From: Aquificaceae bacterium
GTDB lineage: Bacteria > Aquificota > Aquificia > Aquificales > Aquificaceae
Reading direction: 5' to 3'
Assembly: GCA_015490105.1 (NCBI GenBank)
Contig: WFYK01000024.1
Location: 1 to 11,411, forward strand
DNA length: 11,411 bases
The first letter of the stretch is position 1, and every line of letters begins with the position of its first letter. A model generated the notes under the pieces. It made no database searches. It saw only the letters and a list, made by a program, of their open reading frames with translations, and was not told the origin of the DNA. The translations under genes were made by a program, and so were the position numbers. Shown here in pieces: positions 7,796-11,411 of the stretch.

Positions 7796-7810
7796 AAGCG
7801 ACAGCCACAC
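7781..7810 (-). terminator. Possible transcription end hairpin downstream of the porin gene
   Basis: Read on the minus strand, GTGTGG (7810-7805) pairs with CCACGC (7786-7781) through six pairs including one U-G. Inside it GTCGC (7802-7798) pairs with GCGGT (7792-7788) with one G-U, around a five-base loop. The wobble pairs become mismatches on the plus strand, so the structure favours the porin transcript, whose stop is at 7820-7818. A C-rich, G-poor tract (7780-7757) and then a T run (7756-7751) follow, rather than an immediate U-tract. It is therefore an atypical intrinsic terminator, or a structure next to a Rho-type site. It overlaps the G-quadruplex motif. Confidence 0.4.
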
Positions 7811-7817
7811 GGGAAGG

Positions 7818-9353
7818 TTAGAAAACAAACCTAAACTGAACGGTTATCGCGTCGTTGTCTATGTCGTTTCTCTCTTCGTCTATCTTCTGATACTCAAAGG
7901 TCCAACCGAAGAGTTTAGCCTTGTCATACCAGTAGTTTATGCCTATGGAAGTTACCCTGAGCTGTCCCAAGGTCGCCCTGTCTTTACCCGCTCTGTTACC
8001 CCTTATGAAGTTTGCAGCGTCCCCGTATGCCCTTCCGTTAACCTCCTTTATTTCCGGATCCCATATGTAGAAGCTCAGGTAAGGCTCCCAAAGGTGGGTT
8101 TTGCCCGGATTGAGAAGCCAAGCACCTTTGATTATGAACCACCTGTTGGAAAGGCTCTCGTCGGTGTTGTTGGGACCGAGCCAAAGGCTCGAGAACCTCG
8201 TCTCTCCGAGCTCGGTGATAAACACTAACGGGCCGTAGTGAAGTGCAAAATCAAAGCCATACATTCTCATGTTTACTGGGTTGTTTCTAACTTCGGGGGT
8301 GGTTACAGGGTTAGGGAGTATTAAGTATGGAACCCTAACTTGGACGGATCCCGCTCCGGGAGTAGGAACACCTTGACCGTTTAGACCGGGGGCAGGGCCT
8401 TGAGTATCGGTAAGAAGTTCTTGGTCTATGTTGTTTTGAAAGGCAAATGAAACTCCTACGGTTATACCTTTCCTCTTACCGAGGTAGGTATCCCTGTAGA
8501 GCCAGTTAAGACCTTTGGGTTTGCCCTCCGGTTTCCCGAACATGAGAGTAGTCCTGAAGGTATACAGGAAAGAGTCCGTAGAGTTACCCCTCAGTTGTGA
8601 AAGGCAGGGGGCTCCGCAACCTACTTGGGATGCGTCCGTCCCCCTTACCGTTTCGTCCCAAGGTTGATCTATCCCCTTAAAGCCGTCAAATATCCCCACA
8701 AAACCGTCCCAAGTTATTCTCTTAAAGCCTTTTGCCTTGTTTCCTTTCCTAACGTGGATGAATCCTCCGTAGGATCTTCCGGTAACGTTTGCTACCGTGA
8801 GGTGTGTCCACCTAAGAGTTGCAAAGGTCCTGTCCGACTCTAAGTTGTCAAAACCGGTTCTACCGTATTGCTCCCTTCCCAGTGGAATTCTGGGGAATCC
8901 GAGGTGTGCGTCCACTATCCAGTTTTCTAAGTTTAGCATCTCGTGTATTGCAAACTTCAGATCGAGTTCGTGTAGAGCGAAGTTCCTTCCTCCGAGGAGT
9001 TCTCCTTGCCTTTGGTATCCCGCGGGTTGTCCCCCGAAGGGAGCTATGTAAGATTCCCTTCCCGTGTTGTTGAGCCTCATGACGAAGTTAAACTTGAAGT
9101 ATTTGTTGTAGCTTCCCCCAAAACGGACCCTGATCCGCCTGAAGGAGGTATCGAAGTTACCGCTGGGTGCGTTGACGAAGTTGGGCCTGTTCTCGTCACT
9201 GATCTTTTGGTATCTAAACCAAGCTTCGATTAGAAAGTTAATGTCCAAAAACTGCTGGGTTGAAGCACTCCATACCCTTATAGCGTGTGCACTCTCAGGG
9301 CTAAAGATCGCAAGGGCACTCAGAAGCCCTCCCGCAACCGCAAGCTTCCTCAT
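7818..9353 (-). CDS. Outer-membrane beta-barrel porin (possibly OprO/OprP-like)
   Basis: The 511-residue product has a Sec signal peptide (1-24, MRKLAVAGG... ending SAHA before IRVW) and lacks long hydrophobic helices afterwards. It consists of alternating aromatic/polar strands such as FRRIRVRFGG, KFNFVMRLN, GFDFALHYG and PYLSFYIWD. It ends in TVQFRFVF, the terminal aromatic strand recognised by the BAM machinery. Together these indicate an outer-membrane barrel, probably 16-18 strands. The N-terminal pattern recalls phosphate-selective porins OprO/OprP, but family and substrate are uncertain. A Gly/Pro-rich segment (about 318-336) and a Cys pair (C246, C250 in VGCGAPC) look like extracellular loops. 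The ATG has a GGGAGGG ribosome binding site about 8 nt upstream, and only 14 bp separate it from the DsrE-like gene, so the two are co-transcribed. The DsrE-like partner and upstream NtrC-type regulator suggest regulated uptake of an anion or sulfur compound (inference). Confidence 0.85.
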   Translation of the reverse strand: MRKLAVAGGLLSALAIFSPESAHAIRVWSASTQQFLDINFLIEAWFRYQKISDENRPNFVNAPSGNFDTSFRRIRVRFGGSYNKYFKFNFVMRLNNTGRESYIAPFGGQPAGYQRQGELLGGRNFALHELDLKFAIHEMLNLENWIVDAHLGFPRIPLGREQYGRTGFDNLESDRTFATLRWTHLTVANVTGRSYGGFIHVRKGNKAKGFKRITWDGFVGIFDGFKGIDQPWDETVRGTDASQVGCGAPCLSQLRGNSTDSFLYTFRTTLMFGKPEGKPKGLNWLYRDTYLGKRKGITVGVSFAFQNNIDQELLTDTQGPAPGLNGQGVPTPGAGSVQVRVPYLILPNPVTTPEVRNNPVNMRMYGFDFALHYGPLVFITELGETRFSSLWLGPNNTDESLSNRWFIIKGAWLLNPGKTHLWEPYLSFYIWDPEIKEVNGRAYGDAANFIRGNRAGKDRATLGQLRVTSIGINYWYDKAKLFGWTFEYQKIDEERNDIDNDAITVQFRFVF

Positions 9354-9367
9354 CCTTTATCCCTCCC

Positions 9368-9871
9368 TTACTGAACCTTTATGTACGCGTATCCCAAAGT
9401 TTGAAGATGAGCAACGGTCCCTACACCTGAGGGAACGATCTTTACAAAATCGTATAGCTTTCCTGCGAGCTTGGCCCTTTTGACCGTTATACCGCAAACG
9501 TAGAAGTCAACGCCGTATTGGAGAAGCTCCTCCATCTTTATTCTCAAAGCCTTCTGATCTATAGGCTCTTTGGCCCACTTGGTTCCTTTCAGATCTTTGA
9601 GAAGGAACTTGGCTCCCGCACCGTGGGAAACGACCACTATCTTTATCTTGAAAGGATCAAAGTCGTATACGGACAGGTGATTCGTAATGTTCCTGAGCAT
9701 AGTCTTGAAGCGCTTCTCCTGAGGAAAGTCCGCGTGGTAGATGACGTTTACCTTAGCTTCTTTCTTCATATCTTCAAAACTCAGCCTTACGTTCTTAGCG
9801 GACGCTACGGATCCCGCCAAAGAAACTCCCAAGCTCAAAGCACCTACCTTCAGAAAGTCCCTCCTGTCCAT
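9368..9871 (-). CDS. Tat-exported DsrE/DsrF-like family protein
   Basis: The 167-residue product opens with a twin-arginine signal, DRRDFLKVGALSLG...ASA (Arg3-Arg4, cleavage near residue 25), so the mature protein is periplasmic. The rest fits the DsrE/F-like fold: VNVIYHADF (41-49), KIKIVVVSHGAGAKFLL (75-91), then YGVDFYVCGITVKRAKL (119-135) with a single Cys126, and KIVPSGVGTVAHLQTLGYAYIKV (144-166). In this superfamily a Cys in that strand/turn region often carries persulfide in sulfur relay (DsrE, TusD). That supports, but does not prove, sulfur handling here. No obvious cofactor motif explains use of the Tat route. It is the first gene of an operon with the porin (14-bp gap). The ATG has a perfect AAGGAGGT ribosome binding site 7 nt upstream. 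Expression is probably driven by the sigma-54 type elements in 9887-10023. The family call is fairly secure; the physiological role is not. Confidence 0.82.
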   Translation of the reverse strand: MDRRDFLKVGALSLGVSLAGSVASAKNVRLSFEDMKKEAKVNVIYHADFPQEKRFKTMLRNITNHLSVYDFDPFKIKIVVVSHGAGAKFLLKDLKGTKWAKEPIDQKALRIKMEELLQYGVDFYVCGITVKRAKLAGKLYDFVKIVPSGVGTVAHLQTLGYAYIKVQ

Positions 9872-9878
9872 GAAAACT

Positions 9879-9886
9879 ACCTCCTT
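9879..9886 (-). promoter_or_regulatory. Full-length Shine-Dalgarno sequence of the DsrE-like gene
   Basis: On the minus strand this reads AAGGAGGT, fully complementary to the 16S rRNA 3' end, with 7 nt to the ATG. It fixes the start at 9871 and predicts high translation. The adaptor, transglycosylase and DUF2203 genes in this window, by contrast, have no recognisable ribosome binding site. Confidence 0.85.
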
Positions 9887-9907
9887 AAGTTCTTCACTTG
9901 TTTTCTG

Positions 9908-9923
9908 TTCAAGAGGTGTGCCA
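9908..9923 (-). promoter_or_regulatory. Candidate sigma-54 (RpoN) promoter of the DsrE-like/porin operon
   Basis: On the minus strand TGGCAC (9923-9918) is followed by 5 nt and TTGAA (9912-9908). The consensus is TGGCAC-N5-TTGCW, so the -24 box is perfect, the spacing exact, and the -12 box has one departure (GA for GC). Transcription would start near 9897 with a 26-nt leader containing the perfect ribosome binding site. The presence of an NtrC-type activator gene immediately upstream supports the call. The mismatch at a strongly conserved base is the main doubt. Confidence 0.5.
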
Positions 9924-9951
9924 AAGGAAGCTTCGGAGAAATATATAGTTA

Positions 9952-9964
9952 CATCAATAACTTA
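9952..9964 (+). promoter_or_regulatory. IHF-like site between enhancer and sigma-54 promoter
   Basis: CATCAATAACTTA matches the IHF consensus WATCAANNNNTTR at every defined base except the first. It is centred about 61 bp upstream of the start predicted from the 9908-9923 promoter, inside an AT-rich stretch. This is where DNA-bending sites of sigma-54 promoters usually lie. An inverted repeat, AGTTA-N6-TAACT (9947-9962), overlaps it. Whether this organism has IHF or only HU is unknown from the window. Confidence 0.35.
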
Positions 9965-9989
9965 CGAAAAATCAAGTTTAAAGCCTCTT

Positions 9990-10022
9990 TGTCAAAATGG
10001 CAAGAGCTTTGCCAAATTGACA
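9990..10022. promoter_or_regulatory. 33-bp inverted repeat: probable activator-binding (enhancer) site, with sigma-54-like GG-N10-GC on both strands
   Basis: The arms TGTCAAAATGGCAA (9990-10003) and TTGCCAAATTGACA (10009-10022) are inverted copies matching at 12 of 14 positions around a 5-bp centre. Each arm holds two TGNCAA units 8 bp apart. The repeat begins just beyond the stop of the NtrC-type gene (TGA at 10026-10024). Its centre (10006) is 109 bp upstream of the start predicted from 9908-9923, a normal enhancer distance. The core TGGCAA-N5-TTGCC also satisfies the GG-N10-GC sigma-54 spacing on both strands because it is symmetric. It could therefore itself be a promoter, with a start near 9988 and a 117-nt leader. 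No T-tract follows on either strand, so a simple terminator is less likely. Confidence 0.55.
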
Positions 10023-10023
10023 C

Positions 10024-11343
10024 TCACTTGAGACCGAGGGTTTCTATCTTTCGATAGAGTGTTCTCAAAGGGATACCCAGTATCTCGGAAGCTTTTCTCT
10101 TGTTCCCTCCAACCGCTTCCAGAACCTTCTTTATGTAGTCCTTTTCCAAATCCTTGAGAGGGATAAACCCGTTCGAAGATCTGCTGTTTGACTCCTCATC
10201 GATATCCAAAACATCCGCGTCTATAAGATCCCCCTCCGCAAAAAGGACAGCCCTCTCTATCACGTTTTTTAGTTCTCTAACATTTCCAGGCCAGTGGTAA
10301 TCAAGGAGTTTCGCCTTAGCGGATTCCGTAAAGCCCTTTACCTTAGAGTTATACTTACGGGTAAAAACCTTGAGAAAGTGTTCCGCAAGGGGAAGAATGT
10401 CTTCGGGCCTTTCCCTTAAAGGAGGGACCCTTATTTCAACTACGTTCAACCTGTAGTAGAGATCTTCTCTGAACTTCCCTTCCTCGACGAGTTTCTTTAG
10501 ATCCCTGTTCGTCGCTGTGACTATCCTAACATCGCTGAAGATCTCCTTTCTTCCCCCAACCCGGTAAAAGCGCTTGGTCTCTATGGCTCTCAGAAGTTTA
10601 CTCTGAAGCTGAAGATCCATCTCCCCTATCTCGTCCAAAAAGAGGGTCCCCCCGTCGCTTAGCTCAAAGAAGCCTTCCTTGGATCTGTTTGCTCCCGTAA
10701 AAGCTCCCTTTTCGTATCCGAAGAGTTCCGCTTCCAAAAGGTCGGAAGGGATCGAAGCCACGTTTATCGCTACAAACGGTTTGTTTCTTCTCTCACTTTG
10801 AACGTGGATAAGTCTTGCAAGGATCTCCTTTCCTACACCGCTTTCTCCTACGATCAAAACGGGACAGTCCGAACAAGAAACCCTCTGAAGTTTTTTCAGG
10901 ATTTCTTTCATGGAAGGGCTGTGAAATACGGGAAACTCCTTCAGATCCCTTTCTTTCTTCAAAAGCAGATTTTCCTGAGCGAGGCTTCTTTTTTCCATAG
11001 CCTTCTCAACGAGCAGTTCGAGTTCCTGCAAAGAACAGGGCTTAGTTAGAAAATCGTAAGCGCCTTTCTTCATAGCTTCTACCGCGGTCTTGACGGTTCC
11101 ATGCCCCGTAAGAACTATAACCTCCGTTAGGGGACTTTCTTCCTTTACTTTCTCAAGAAGCTGAAGACCGTTTCCATCGGGAAGTAAGAGATCCAAGATT
11201 ACAACTGCAAAGTCCTTGCGATCAATAAGATCAAGGGCTTTTTTAAGATCACCCACACCCTCTACTTGAAAACCTTTGGACGAAAGAAAGTCAACAATAA
11301 GATCCCTGAAGTCCTTTTCATCCTCTACTATTAGAACCCTCAA
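10024..11343 (-). CDS. NtrC-family sigma-54 activator response regulator (NtrC1-like)
   Basis: This two-component regulator, once phosphorylated, oligomerises and remodels RNA polymerase-sigma-54 by ATP hydrolysis. All three domains are complete in 439 residues. The receiver (about 1-118) has acidic pocket E7/D8, phospho-acceptor D51, T79 and K101. The AAA+ domain (about 138-375) has Walker A GESGVGKE (166-173), the sigma-54 contact loop GAFTGA (213-218), Walker B FLDE (235-238), arginines R292 and R298 in FREDLYYRL, and WPGNVREL (351-358). A Fis-type helix-turn-helix (about 405-439) ends the protein. It strongly recalls Aquifex aeolicus NtrC1. The start is TTG at 11343-11341, giving the usual short receiver N-terminus (MRVLIVEDE), with an AGGGAGG ribosome binding site about 6 nt upstream. 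The start lies inside the 3' end of a probable kinase gene (26-bp overlap). The likely target is the DsrE-like/porin operon directly downstream. Confidence 0.96.
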   Translation of the reverse strand: MRVLIVEDEKDFRDLIVDFLSSKGFQVEGVGDLKKALDLIDRKDFAVVILDLLLPDGNGLQLLEKVKEESPLTEVIVLTGHGTVKTAVEAMKKGAYDFLTKPCSLQELELLVEKAMEKRSLAQENLLLKKERDLKEFPVFHSPSMKEILKKLQRVSCSDCPVLIVGESGVGKEILARLIHVQSERRNKPFVAINVASIPSDLLEAELFGYEKGAFTGANRSKEGFFELSDGGTLFLDEIGEMDLQLQSKLLRAIETKRFYRVGGRKEIFSDVRIVTATNRDLKKLVEEGKFREDLYYRLNVVEIRVPPLRERPEDILPLAEHFLKVFTRKYNSKVKGFTESAKAKLLDYHWPGNVRELKNVIERAVLFAEGDLIDADVLDIDEESNSRSSNGFIPLKDLEKDYIKKVLEAVGGNKRKASEILGIPLRTLYRKIETLGLK

Positions 11344-11411
11344 ACTCCGCCTCCCTAAAGAAAATTACCTGAGCCACAGTCCCCCCTTGAGGATGAGGTT
11401 CTATCTTAACT
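11318..11411 (-). CDS. C-terminal end of a probable sensor histidine kinase (5' part outside window)
   Basis: One minus-strand frame is open from the window edge (first full codon at 11410-11408) to TGA at 11320-11318; the other two minus frames contain stops before the regulator start. The 30-residue tail reads IEPHPQGGTVAQVIFF and then a charged end. This fits the last strand of a HATPase_c domain (the G-GT-F-I-LP type ending). It overlaps the start of the NtrC-like gene by 26 bp, so kinase and regulator are probably co-transcribed and translationally coupled as a cognate pair. Evidence is limited to this short stretch and the context. Confidence 0.6.
   Translation of the reverse strand, partial: VKIEPHPQGGTVAQVIFFREAEFEGSNSRG

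Noticed and set aside
7753..7817. A small SRP-like RNA, suggested by the GGAAGC...CAGCC string
   Set aside because: The conserved SRP tetraloop/internal-loop order (GGAAGCAGCC) is not present and the spacer is too short for the full RNA. A hairpin plus G-quadruplex explains the composition.
9927..9934. GAAGCTTC palindrome near the -24 box
   Set aside because: It is only 8 bp, frequent by chance, and not repeated elsewhere in the regulatory region.
9990..10022. Intrinsic terminator of the NtrC-like gene
   Set aside because: The stem could form in RNA, but no U-tract follows on either strand, and its symmetry and position fit a protein-binding site better. Not fully excluded.
9518..10057. A 179-codon open frame on the plus strand, antisense to the DsrE-like gene and crossing the regulatory region
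   Set aside because: Its sequence resembles no family and runs opposite a clear Tat/DsrE-like gene with a perfect ribosome binding site. It also crosses the inverted repeat and sigma-54 elements. It is best explained as a chance frame.
1..11411. Mobile elements, CRISPR repeats, tRNA or rRNA genes
   Set aside because: No transposase-like protein, regularly spaced repeats, terminal inverted repeats or recognisable tRNA/rRNA sequence was seen on either strand.

Overview
The window looks like chromosomal DNA from a thermophilic member of the Aquificales (Aquifex / Hydrogenobacter / Thermocrinis type). This rests on memory of families, not on a search. The PilT-like and NtrC-like proteins read as close relatives of the Aquifex aeolicus proteins I remember. 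The proteins are rich in Lys, Glu and Arg, AGG/AGA and ATA codons are common, genes are packed almost end to end, and GTG and TTG starts are frequent. The outer-membrane porin, the lipoprotein-type adaptor and the lytic transglycosylase indicate a Gram-negative envelope.

Layout, left to right. (1) The 3' end of an unidentified two-helix membrane protein (+) meets pilC tail to tail. pilT-pilC form a minus-strand type IV pilus pair coupled through a TAGTG stop/start overlap. (2) A short divergent region (2585-2656) precedes a DUF2203-like gene (+). That gene overlaps, stop to stop, a minus-strand soluble lytic transglycosylase. (3) The transglycosylase and an RND/HlyD-type periplasmic adaptor (+) diverge from almost the same base pairs, apparently from overlapping promoters with no leaders. 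The adaptor is followed after 7 bp by uvrB. (4) A 65-bp G-rich spacer between uvrB and the porin holds a canonical G-quadruplex motif and a hairpin. (5) The right third reads entirely on the minus strand: C-terminus of a probable sensor histidine kinase, NtrC-family sigma-54 activator, a 150-bp regulatory region, a Tat-exported DsrE-like protein, then an outer-membrane porin.

The most interesting part is the right third. Directly downstream of the NtrC-type gene there is a 33-bp inverted repeat, an IHF-like site and a sigma-54 type -24/-12 element, at spacings typical of an enhancer-driven promoter. After these come a perfect Shine-Dalgarno sequence and the DsrE-like/porin operon. I infer a self-contained signalling module: kinase, then NtrC-type activator, then sigma-54 promoter, then a periplasmic DsrE-like protein plus a porin. 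A role in sulfur-compound uptake or handling is plausible but unproven.

Spacers longer than 60 bp are 2585-2656, 7753-7817 and 9872-10023, and each is annotated. No tRNA, rRNA, CRISPR array, insertion sequence or transposase was seen.
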